From NCBI GenBank assembly GCA_944322965.1, contig CALUQR010000001.1, positions 515,815 to 579,814 of the forward strand: a stretch of 64,000 bases of DNA, in the 5' to 3' direction. Made by a program: the position numbers and the translations under genes. The notes below the pieces were generated by a model. The model saw only the letters and a list, made by a program, of their open reading frames with translations. It was not told the DNA's origin and searched no databases. Below, piece after piece: positions 11,501-17,817 of the stretch. Position 1 is the first letter of the stretch. The number at the start of each line of letters is the position of its first letter. The stretch is from Vulcanimicrobiota bacterium (GTDB lineage Bacteria > Vulcanimicrobiota > Xenobia > Xenobiales > Xenobiaceae).

Positions 11501-11537
11501 GGGACGCAGCGCCTCCGGGCGGGTGGTAGTGGAGTGA
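5517..11537 (+). CDS. Alpha-2-macroglobulin-like protein with intact thioester motif
   Basis: Second bacterial alpha-2-macroglobulin-like protease trap (2006 aa), paralogous to the gene upstream along its whole length. The MG2-like strand DRRLYKPGEEIHWKGW is near residue 672, the core A2M domain starts at RQDFNPLAFW near residue 1300, and the thioester motif CSEQ is intact (Cys at residue 1520, bases 10074-10085). Between VDEAIW and the A2M domain, where bait regions lie, is a strongly acidic run of Asp/Glu from residue 1235 to about 1263. The start ATG has a good AAGGAGG site and an in-frame stop lies just upstream, yet the N terminus (MFYEECLFKLSV...) shows no signal peptide or lipobox; about 100 residues of Glu/Pro/Ala-rich linker follow. 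Either export uses another route, the true start differs, or the protein stays inside. Confidence 0.93.
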   Translation: MFYEECLFKLSVKEGDLGDERALAGEADSCEKPLTPSEGEKLWQTLPALPEPQVEEGPNWPHPLEPPAAATLQPLAEEGEAQEAPAPAEGEAQREELSAPTESEDKPRLLYYNPQGKVGVARSITLTFSHSMMALGGQFNAEPARLEPPVAGEWVWRDVRTAVFHPQAGRLPMATPFEIILDPSLTDGRGRPLELGSEPLTLETEGLRVSTFAPYGRRSGLNPLGYIIFNQPVDPALVISKLRLQVQGEAITWEEGPSLHLVPHREALELSPTLRRLTWGLEEQSWLAFRAERPLPICRHGRLSLPADLVGTEGPLPLGREAESVFNTCSPLRVTRSHCWGKTECQGLSQYTFTIYFNNCLRRKALDPQLAVTSITPQPSQWRSSYEYGHLSIEALLEPATTYQVELNPQLGDIYGQRLEWVERLQFKTEERPGRALLPGQEGSFQLLDPEAQGKFSLWTINIPRFKVQLWRATWEDVVGLQMKSEARWRGELEGTLTYLRRRLQLVWEQLIGENPQEKWIETSLSLPEILGAESGIACLMVELPREDGAGTYWTWRWLQWSSLGLDWWSDGRSLQISVTNLLEGSPAAGVTVEWGNLKMATDSQGRAACPISAQQVRRILQGGLSPSREELSWWGLRASQHSRRLFVLFPFHRSPFLPVHRPQVTGEVFSDRRLYKPGEEIHWKGWLRVREWGPGKPLCVPEREERLLKWTLKPTRYGGQEIATGEVSLTEMGGWDLAFTLPQDIELGELEITFSLASKRRRWEDNSIRNKVQVADFRTPEYEIEVRSLQEHYVAAEKSLVEARAQYYGGGSLREGEITWTVEAEAHTFSPPGWSAFRFEPPTWSFERYVYDSKTCRLASRSIRSQLSSEGSSLLECEWLQLGKYYSRLVSVQAAVKDLNNQTWTGRTQFLVHPAAYYVGLHAKDTHLTWGENYEIEVIVVDLQGQVIPQWPFTLKASLESEEAGGMEAPIHLEGLSASEPISLSLSLNKAGRWLIEAQVCDPQGAVQTSLDLVWVEEDEREDADSLFSYLKDAEDELILKTEAQKYHPGETVKVQLQAPWAEGWGFYFLFQEGFIGRYPFTIAKGRALLEFKWQEEWGTKVQVWAIAYAPYQNSQKPSCAVGSLWPQISSDSKKLQVEVQLLECQLRPGGETKALVKVQDQRGEAVEGAEVALLAVDEAIWALAAYSIDFKGDVFYQRAAGIVHWLQRAHLETLVPKPQDSGYTQLDPPHPWDLDDDDEEDEEDEGPSEGYYEDDEDNNDLGEIPILRSPQCSPIDVDCEGAEASDSQTADTLVRQDFNPLAFWAASLLTDAQGRAEASILLPHSLTRYRVVAVACDRQTRFGQGESTLQTSLPLVVRPSLPRFLNVGDKTQLIFILDNQTPHNLQLEVGVRATNLHLESPYRQVDLPPQSRYKLLIPAQAQSQGEALVQVAAVSKAREGQPILRDSAQAKIPIYLWAPRQVQDLYGSWEGEGARSQEVASPAGCWPQWGGLEVELSTTACQELSGAFNYLWEYPFTCSEQLASRLLLLASTKRYWSLLGTSERLTEREIEEAIERDLELLLKRYNGRGNFTLWEEKNSRIWPFVTLYVIQVLLVLQKEGWKVPSSIWQGSLANLESLGDSEQGARDLNYWTLRAFADNLLYQAGLGTKAHYKGLRDEDWRQLPLDILAWYWPVASRQGDLDSARELRRQILYRLDEGAGEAWESDWGWEVRSACLYSSTRSLALVLSAFLEVEPRHQLVPKLAQSLLKRRKRGYWSTTQETAWSALALKRYFDLYESQEPDFQVDLWLGERYMGQGTFEGRSGQALSWRVPTSQLGSETQALLLKKEGPGRLYYHLRLDYALAGMEQGPLQAGMALWRTFQGLDDPQDAIEVSPNRWRFAEGVRLKCIVRIEVYARRCDQVMLEVPIPAGTEFIDQRLAVSDAPRPAAEEECCCLPYGWGFERQNLRAHQVEAFSWSLCSSQEYVFYLRATAPGEYILPPAQAHAMYAPELRGRSASGRVVVE

Positions 11538-11611
11538 GGGCTACTCTAGTCCCTAACTGAAGAGCTTAGGTGGGCAGGAATCGGCCTAGAGCAAGGGAAT
11601 TGCCTACGGCT

Positions 11612-12775
11612 ATGATCGAAAGAGCTATTCTCATTGTTATGGATGGCTGCGGCGCCGGTGCTGCCCCCGATGCCGAGCTTTTTGGAGATACGGGCGACTT
11701 GAAAGGGAATACCTTGGTCAATGTGGCCAAGGCGGTAGACGGGATCGCTATCCCTACGCTGCGCTCCCTGGGTTTAGGTAACGCCTTAACTTTGGTGGGC
11801 GGAGCCCCCTTAGCCCATCCTATAGGCCGCTATGGGAAATTGCGCGAGCGCTCTATGGGCGGTAAGGATACGGTAACCGGCCACTGGGAGATGATGGGCG
11901 TCACCGTAGCTAAGCCCTTCCCCACCTACCCTAAGGGCTTCCCGCCTGAGATTATCGATGAGTTTAAACGGCGCATCGGGCGCGACATCCTGGGCAACTA
12001 TCCGGCCTCGGGAACGAAGATTATCGACGACTTAGGGCCCGAGCATATGCGCACCGGTCGCCCTATCGTCTATACTAGCGCCGATAGCGTCTTCCAGATC
12101 GCCTGCCACGAAGAGATCGTGCCCATTGAGGAGCTCTACCATTTCTGCCGGGTAGCGCGCGAGATCTGCACCGGCGAGCACGGGGTGCAGCGCGTCATCG
12201 CCCGCCCCTTCGAAGGTCAGCCTGGCTCCTTCCGGCGCACGGAGAGGCGTAAAGATTTCCCCCTCACCCCCCCGGAGAATATGATCGACCATCTGGCCGC
12301 CGCGGGGATCAAAGTGGCGGGGATCGGCGTGGTGCCCGAAGTCTTTGACGGGCGCGGCTTCGCCTGGAAGAAGCGCACCCAGAGCAATGAGGAGCATTAC
12401 CAGGCCACTTTGGAGGCTATGGAGACCGATTGTCGCTTTATCTTCACTAATTTTGAAGATTTCGATATGCGCTACGGCCACCGCCAAGACGCTCCCGGTT
12501 TCGCTCGAGCTTTGGAGACCTTCGACGGCTACTTAAAAGAGATCATGTCCCGCATGGGTCCCCAGGATCTCATTATGCTGACCGCCGACCATGGCAACGA
12601 TCCCACCTCCCCCTCTACCGACCATGCGCGCGAGTACGCTCCCATCTTGCTCTACTCCCCGCAGATTGAGGGCGGCGTCAACTTAGGGATCCGCGATACC
12701 TTCGCCGACATTTCGGCCACTTTGGCTAAAGCTTTTGCCGTAGAGCCTATGCCTATCGGGACTCCTCTCTATTAG
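11612..12775 (+). CDS. deoB: Phosphopentomutase
   Basis: Interconverts ribose-1-phosphate (or deoxyribose-1-phosphate) and the 5-phosphate in nucleoside salvage; cytoplasmic, Mn2+-dependent, alkaline phosphatase superfamily. The N-terminal metal site is VMDGCGAGAAPDAELFGD, the phosphorylated threonine region is GGKDTVTGHWEM, and the C-terminal metal site is TADHGNDPTSPSTDHAREY. At 387 aa it has the normal family length. I chose the ATG at 11612 because family members begin right before the ILIVMDG strand; an upstream GTG at 11570 would add 14 unconserved residues. No other nucleoside salvage genes are adjacent. It converges on the next operon with only about 40 bases between. Confidence 0.96.
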   Translation: MIERAILIVMDGCGAGAAPDAELFGDTGDLKGNTLVNVAKAVDGIAIPTLRSLGLGNALTLVGGAPLAHPIGRYGKLRERSMGGKDTVTGHWEMMGVTVAKPFPTYPKGFPPEIIDEFKRRIGRDILGNYPASGTKIIDDLGPEHMRTGRPIVYTSADSVFQIACHEEIVPIEELYHFCRVAREICTGEHGVQRVIARPFEGQPGSFRRTERRKDFPLTPPENMIDHLAAAGIKVAGIGVVPEVFDGRGFAWKKRTQSNEEHYQATLEAMETDCRFIFTNFEDFDMRYGHRQDAPGFARALETFDGYLKEIMSRMGPQDLIMLTADHGNDPTSPSTDHAREYAPILLYSPQIEGGVNLGIRDTFADISATLAKAFAVEPMPIGTPLY

Positions 12776-12818
12776 CTTAGGAGGCTCCCCGGCCCCGCTG
12801 ATTCCTAAAGGTCTACTT

Positions 12819-14255
12819 TTAGAAGCGGTAGGGGCTATTGGGGGCTAAGGTGGGAACGGCGGGGGGTGGAGGCGGGGGAGGGACCATCCGCCCGCCCTCT
12901 ATCTCCTCCTGGAAGAGCTCGGCGTCGCTTACCGGAGCTTGAGCATCTTTAGCGTTTTTAGAAGCGGCGGGCGAGGCGGAAGGAGTGGGCGCAGGGGAGG
13001 CCGCCTTAGGGGGTGCGGGGGAGATCTCATCTTCAGGTAAGACTAATTCCACCCCGGAGCGCCGACCTTGGCGGACGGGACCCTTAGCGGGGGGCTCCTC
13101 TTCTTTAGCTTTGCTCTCAGCCGCTTCAGCTTCTTTCTGAGGGGGCTGGGGGGTAGCTGGGGCCTGGCTTCGCCCCTTAGAGGCTGGGGCGGCGGACCCC
13201 GCTTTAGAGGGCTCTTTAGCCTTTAAGGCGGCCTGCCAGCTAGAGAGTAGGTAGGGGGCTATCTGGTACTTAGGGGAGGCCTCGTAGGGCGCTTGGTAGA
13301 CCCCAGCCAGAGACCATTCGCTAATAAACTCTTGGATGGCGGCTTTACTGTGGGGATCTTGGAACCAGTTGAGGGCTTGGTCGCGCTCTAAGTAGCTGAC
13401 CTTGGAGGCCTTTAAGAGTTGGCGCAGGCGCGGGACGCGCTCCCTCTTCTCGCCCCGACCCAAGGCCCCTAAGAGGCGCTCCCGCTCCTGGGGTTTATTG
13501 AGGCGGTTGGCGTAAGTAAACCAGACTTGGGCTACCTGGGGGAGGAGCTGGCTTCCCAAATTGTGGGGATAGGGGCGGGCGGGAGTTACTAAAAGGTAGA
13601 GTTGGGGCTTACCCTCTAAGGAGGTCCAGGCCTTGAGGCCGGAAGGTAAGGGGCGCTCGGCGGGCCAGAGGGCTAAGTCTATTTGGCCGCTCTGGAGGGC
13701 CCGCTCTATTTCAGGATAAGTAGCTAAGGGTAAGCGGCGAATCTGGGTATTACCTTGGGAGGCTAAATAGCCTACCTCCGCTTCTAAAGAGGCGTATTGG
13801 GCGCTACTGCCGCGCAAATAGGCTAAAGTCTGGGCCTGGCGCGGAGGGGTAGCCGCCAAGCCCACTAAGCGCCAGGAAAATTGGCTGCGGTGGCTGGGGA
13901 AGGCGATCCTAAAGCCGCGCTGGCGGGGGATAGCTAAAGCCGCTTGGTTTAATTCGATGAGCGCCCCGTCCAGAGCGCCCACCTCTAAGAGGGTCAGGAG
14001 CTCCTCTTGATCTTCGCGCTCTAATAATTCGACGCGCAAGCTGGGATCGTAACTTAGGGCCCAATAAGGCAGACCGCCCGCTTCGGAGGTTAAACCCAAT
14101 TTAAAGGCTTGGCGCTGGGGCGGTTTTTGGGCGGCTAAACGCTGGAGTTGGCTGCCCTCTTGGGTATAGCGCCACCAGACTACGCCCCCCAAGATTAAAA
14201 GCCCCGCTAACCAGAGGAGAGTCAGCCAGCAGCTGCTAAGTCGCTTGCGAGACAT
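12819..14255 (-). CDS. Membrane-anchored solute-binding-like protein with Pro/Ala-rich tail
   Basis: Last gene of a three-gene minus-strand operon; its start overlaps the end of the GH57-like gene by 20 bases. Residues 10-29 form one hydrophobic segment (TLLWLAGLLILGGVVWW) that is a likely uncleaved anchor or signal. Residues about 45-340 read like a periplasmic substrate-binding fold of the NMT1/SsuA kind (KLGLTSEAGGLPYWALSYDP, then a typical DGALIELNQAAL stretch and QIDLALWPAERP), usually found with nitrate, sulfonate or thiamine-precursor importers. The last 140 residues are Pro/Ala/Ser/Glu-rich and contain a run of eight prolines near the end. No permease or ATPase lies nearby, so transport is not supported; a carbohydrate-linked sensing or cell-surface role with its operon partners is only inference. 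Confidence 0.6.
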   Translation of the reverse strand: MSRKRLSSCWLTLLWLAGLLILGGVVWWRYTQEGSQLQRLAAQKPPQRQAFKLGLTSEAGGLPYWALSYDPSLRVELLEREDQEELLTLLEVGALDGALIELNQAALAIPRQRGFRIAFPSHRSQFSWRLVGLAATPPRQAQTLAYLRGSSAQYASLEAEVGYLASQGNTQIRRLPLATYPEIERALQSGQIDLALWPAERPLPSGLKAWTSLEGKPQLYLLVTPARPYPHNLGSQLLPQVAQVWFTYANRLNKPQERERLLGALGRGEKRERVPRLRQLLKASKVSYLERDQALNWFQDPHSKAAIQEFISEWSLAGVYQAPYEASPKYQIAPYLLSSWQAALKAKEPSKAGSAAPASKGRSQAPATPQPPQKEAEAAESKAKEEEPPAKGPVRQGRRSGVELVLPEDEISPAPPKAASPAPTPSASPAASKNAKDAQAPVSDAELFQEEIEGGRMVPPPPPPPAVPTLAPNSPYRF

Positions 14256-16239
14256 GCTCCTCCCTACCGGCCAGTAACTCTTGTAAGAGGGCCTCTACCG
14301 CCTGGCTCCAAGCGCCTACAATTTCAGGCGAAGCGGAGGATAGAGACTCTAATTGCTGGCTATCTTGGGCCTGGGCCACTTGCTGGATGAGCTTTTCTAA
14401 CGCTAGAGTCGTCTGGCGATAGCGCTCTAAACTCTTTAAGGGCTGGCGCGAATGGGCCAGCGTCTCTACTAAACCCACCGACTCTACCGCCTGCTTAGAG
14501 ATGGCTTGGCGCAACTCTTGGGAGCTGGGATCGGCTAAAGCGCTCTGACAGAGCTCTAGTAACTTCTGGGAGGACTCTTTGAGATGCCAGAGCTCATTGA
14601 GGATAGGCTGCGGAGGGGCGGAGGGGGATGTAGGCATATCTTGGTACCTTTCCGACTGGAAGATGGGGCGATAATCTAAATGGGCGAAGATAGGGGTCCG
14701 CTGGCGCAAATTTCGCAAGGATTCAGGATCAACCCTCCCTTGACTGAAGTCTTCGTACAATTTGTGGAAAGCTACCAAGTGGTTGCGCAACTTTTTGCGC
14801 GCCGTCTGGGCGTGTTGGCCCGTAGAGAGTAAGAGGGGCCAGTCGCAAGCTTGGGCTAACATCAACTCCCGCAAAGCTTGGTTAGTATTGTCGACCATTA
14901 AAGGATCGGGATCTTCCAGATCGGCCATCTTGTCGAGGCGGTTGGCGGCTAAAGCGGTGGCGCTAGCCACCCAATCGTTACCGCAATTGAGCCAGCGGGC
15001 CCCAAAACTGCCATCTAACCAGGAACCGCTATTGGGGACGGCCAGAGGCAGAGATTCGCGGTACTCTAGGTACTGGCTGGGGGTAATGAGCTCCAAGGGG
15101 GCTTGGGGAGCGGCCGCTAAGCGGAAGACCTCCTCTAACCAGGTAAAGCCCTCATACCATAAGCCGCCCAAAAATTCGCAATTGAGGGCCGTCGTAATGA
15201 GGGGAGGCGCCTCTACCGGCCAGGGACGGCGGGCCAACTGGCGCTGGCGGTTAGACCAAAAGACTTTAGCGTGGAGCCGGGCCAGCTCGCGCCCCTCTTC
15301 CAAATTGTAATACTCATTCTCAGGGGCGGGGCCGTTATGGAAATAACGGAAACCGGTAGCGGGGCGCTCCTGGTCGGGTAATTGGAAATCGCCCAGATCG
15401 AGCTGGGGCCACTCGTCGCTCAAATCGCGGGTCGCGTTGCGATAGGCAAAATCGGTATAGTAACCGCTGCGGGCGCTCCACAGTTCGATCTCCGTCTCGG
15501 CGTCGTTGGGGAAGAAGACGAAAGAGTTGGCGTTGCGGATGGGGGCGATGCCGCCGCAAGCGGAAGGGGGGACGGAGCCTACATTTTGGCAAGGGGTGGT
15601 GTGGGTATACTCTAAACCCTCCTCAGCCAAAAGCTCCTCTAAACCCGGCTTAAAGGCGCATTCGGGCAACCAAAAACCGCGGGGGCGGAAGCCCAAATGG
15701 CGGGCGAAGGTCTCTAGCCCCACCTTGATCTGGGCGCGAATCAAAGAGGTGTAAGGGTAGAGCAAGGGGAGGAGAGCGCTAGTGGCCCCCGTGGTCAAGA
15801 GTTCTAAACGGCCCTTCTTAGCTAGGTCGGACCAAGCGGGGATAATTTGGCGCTTATAGAGATTCTCATACTTATCTTGGTAATACTGGAGGCGAGAAGC
15901 GTAATAATCTATGAGCTCGCTCAGCTCTAACTCGAAGATACAGCGCTCCCGCTCGCGCTCCGCCAATTGGATCTTGCGCTCTAAGTATTGGGCAAAGCGC
16001 TCTTGTAAGGTGGGATCGGCCCACATCTCTAAGAGGGTAGGGGAGAGGGAGAGCGCTAAACGGTAGGGGAGGCCCTCGCTCTCTAAACGCTCCAAGAGGT
16101 CTAGGAGGGGTAGGTAACTATCTAAGAGGTGATCGTAGAACCAATATTCGTCGTTGCACCACTTGCCCCGCGGGTGGCGAATATAGGGGGTGTGGGCGTT
16201 TAAGACGAGAGCCAGTTGAGGGCGGGAGGGTAGGCTCAT
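14236..16239 (-). CDS. GH57 / DUF1957-like glycan-active protein with altered catalytic acid
   Basis: Relative of the GH57 1,4-alpha-glucan branching enzymes (667 aa, cytoplasmic, no signal peptide). The N-terminal strand LALVLNAHTPYIRHP and the nucleophile region GFWLPECAFKPG (Glu at residue 193) match the family. In the region that carries the catalytic aspartate (DxELFGHWW-EG in typical members) this protein reads NCEFLGGLWYEG, with Asn at residue 353. The acid/base residue therefore looks lost, so it may bind rather than cut glucan, or act by a changed mechanism. The C-terminal ~200 residues are helical, as in branching enzymes. It overlaps the upstream DUF4912 gene by 4 bases (ATGA) and the downstream gene by 20, so the three are surely co-translated. 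Confidence 0.82.
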   Translation of the reverse strand: MSLPSRPQLALVLNAHTPYIRHPRGKWCNDEYWFYDHLLDSYLPLLDLLERLESEGLPYRLALSLSPTLLEMWADPTLQERFAQYLERKIQLAERERERCIFELELSELIDYYASRLQYYQDKYENLYKRQIIPAWSDLAKKGRLELLTTGATSALLPLLYPYTSLIRAQIKVGLETFARHLGFRPRGFWLPECAFKPGLEELLAEEGLEYTHTTPCQNVGSVPPSACGGIAPIRNANSFVFFPNDAETEIELWSARSGYYTDFAYRNATRDLSDEWPQLDLGDFQLPDQERPATGFRYFHNGPAPENEYYNLEEGRELARLHAKVFWSNRQRQLARRPWPVEAPPLITTALNCEFLGGLWYEGFTWLEEVFRLAAAPQAPLELITPSQYLEYRESLPLAVPNSGSWLDGSFGARWLNCGNDWVASATALAANRLDKMADLEDPDPLMVDNTNQALRELMLAQACDWPLLLSTGQHAQTARKKLRNHLVAFHKLYEDFSQGRVDPESLRNLRQRTPIFAHLDYRPIFQSERYQDMPTSPSAPPQPILNELWHLKESSQKLLELCQSALADPSSQELRQAISKQAVESVGLVETLAHSRQPLKSLERYRQTTLALEKLIQQVAQAQDSQQLESLSSASPEIVGAWSQAVEALLQELLAGREEHVSQAT

Positions 16240-16850
16240 GACTCAGCGTGTAACCAGGAGGGCAGGGGGGCGCGGCCCAACTGTTGGTCTAAACTCTGGG
16301 CCAGACGGCTGAGATCGATCTCTTTAACTTCAGAGCTAGAGAGGGGATCTAAAAGGGGGGTCTCGGCCTGGGCTTCACGCTGTGGGTAGATCTCCGCCCA
16401 CAACTGGCGGTAAGCGGCCGCCTGGGCTTTGACGTAGGCGCAAGGCATCATAGTAGCGTTAGAAGTGGTGATAGCATAAAATTGACTATTATCTAAGAGG
16501 TAGCCCAGGCGGCCATAGATGCGCAAGCAACCGTTAGCGCGCACCCACTGGGGGTTGAGGGAGAGGTAGCGGGAACGGTTGGGGCCGCTAATATCAAAGA
16601 TGAGACAATCGTCGTCGGCGCCCAAATTATCTAAATGGATGGCCAGGCGGCTAGTCGCAAAGGCCGCTTCCCCCAAGATCTTAGCCAGACTATTTTGGGT
16701 CTGGTAGGAGATATTCCAAGTGGCAAAGATGCGCTCCGGGTCGACGGGTAGGAGGATGAGCAGATCCTCGCGCAAGACGTCCGGGAGATCGCTGGGCTGT
16801 CCAAACTTGGCTATCGACCAGGGTAGAGTATGGGAGCAGCGGTGGAGCAT
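16236..16850 (-). CDS. DUF4912 domain protein
   Basis: First gene of the operon with the GH57-like gene. The region from about residue 25 to 170 (LLPVDPERIFATWNISYQTQ ... SRLAIHLDNLG ... YAITTSN) matches the DUF4912 family, whose biochemical function is not known. DUF4912 genes often sit directly beside GH57/DUF1957 genes, and that pairing is repeated here with a 4-base overlap. The start ATG has a GAGAGG site 4 bases upstream. No signal peptide or membrane segment. A role as a partner or regulator of glycogen-like polymer metabolism is inference from context only. Confidence 0.85.
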   Translation of the reverse strand: MLHRCSHTLPWSIAKFGQPSDLPDVLREDLLILLPVDPERIFATWNISYQTQNSLAKILGEAAFATSRLAIHLDNLGADDDCLIFDISGPNRSRYLSLNPQWVRANGCLRIYGRLGYLLDNSQFYAITTSNATMMPCAYVKAQAAAYRQLWAEIYPQREAQAETPLLDPLSSSEVKEIDLSRLAQSLDQQLGRAPLPSWLHAES

Positions 16851-17015
16851 GGCGCCTCTCTTTTAGTAATGGCGGTCAGTTCCTCCTCTCTCACCTTTCT
16901 GGCCCCTTAAATTGGGAAGTTGAATTAGCAAAGGACTTGATTTCTTCTATTTAAATGCTCAAAAATAAGAGTACAAGGCCCTGAGGGCCAAACTAACGAG
17001 GAGGTGCTAGAGGTG

Positions 17016-17810
17016 ATGGCAGAAGGTCTCAGAGCCGCGTGTCGCGCCCACTGTGAGAGCCTAATGGCAGAGCGTCTAGACGTAGGCTTTATATGGAAAC
17101 CTTCCGATAGTTTCTACTCGGGGGATAGCGTAGGGCTCATTGAAAAATCACACCATCAAGTAACTCTACTCCTATCGGATGCTGCCGGTAAGGGCAGCGC
17201 CTCTTCACTTTTAAGTAATCGTCTCGACCTGTGGGCTCGGGACTTTCTTTTAGATACCCACTGCTCGCCCGCCCAACTCCTGGCCCACTTAAACGCCCAG
17301 ATCTGCCATCCCCCTCGGGGCGACCACTACCCGCCCCCCATCCGCCAGAACTTGGCTCCCTCCTTTTGCAATTTGGCCAGTATGCTCTGCGTAGAGATCG
17401 ATTTGCAAGATTCGAAGCTCACCTTAGCTAACGCCGGCCACGAGCCGCTCATCGTCTGGTGGGAAGGGCAAGAGCCTATGCCCATCTTCGCGGGGGAGGT
17501 CTGCGACTTCGCTTTAGGGATGGTCGACGAATACCAATACCATCAGCGCATCTTAGATCTCAAAAAGGGGTTTGGGATCTTAGCCTATACCGACGGCCTC
17601 ACCGAATGTACCCGCTTCCAAGGAGGGGGGCGCTTCGGTCACCAACGCTTGCTCGACCTTTTGCGCCAATATTGGCGCCAGACCTGGCAGCGTGAAGCTT
17701 ATCCCAAAGCCCAGCGCCTGGCCTCAGCTATCTACCAATGGGTAGACGAATTTACGGGTAGTATCTTCGAAGACGATATGACCCTGGTAGTCCTAGCTTG
17801 TAAGGGCTAA
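17016..17810 (+). CDS. PP2C/SpoIIE-family serine phosphatase
   Basis: Metal-dependent serine/threonine phosphatase of the SpoIIE/RsbU type, which usually dephosphorylates anti-sigma-factor antagonists. The metal-binding motifs are intact: SGDSVG and LLLSDAAGKGSA near residues 40-70, ANAGHEPLIVW in the middle, YTDGLTEC and the C-terminal FEDDMTLVVLA. The catalytic domain fills nearly the whole 264-residue chain, so there is no attached sensor domain. Start choice: AGGAGG at 16999-17004 fits ATG 17016 or GTG 17013; GTG 17004 overlaps that site and is unlikely. It is transcribed away from the DUF4912 operon from a shared intergenic region. No anti-sigma or STAS partner is in the window. Confidence 0.87.
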   Translation: MAEGLRAACRAHCESLMAERLDVGFIWKPSDSFYSGDSVGLIEKSHHQVTLLLSDAAGKGSASSLLSNRLDLWARDFLLDTHCSPAQLLAHLNAQICHPPRGDHYPPPIRQNLAPSFCNLASMLCVEIDLQDSKLTLANAGHEPLIVWWEGQEPMPIFAGEVCDFALGMVDEYQYHQRILDLKKGFGILAYTDGLTECTRFQGGGRFGHQRLLDLLRQYWRQTWQREAYPKAQRLASAIYQWVDEFTGSIFEDDMTLVVLACKG

Positions 17811-17817
17811 GTCACCT

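Noticed and set aside
12032-12487. 151-residue open frame antisense to deoB
   Set aside because: Lies fully inside a well-conserved gene; no motif or ribosome site. Typical shadow frame in GC-rich DNA.
12819-14255. ABC import system
   Set aside because: A binding-protein-like gene is present but no permease or ATPase gene accompanies it.
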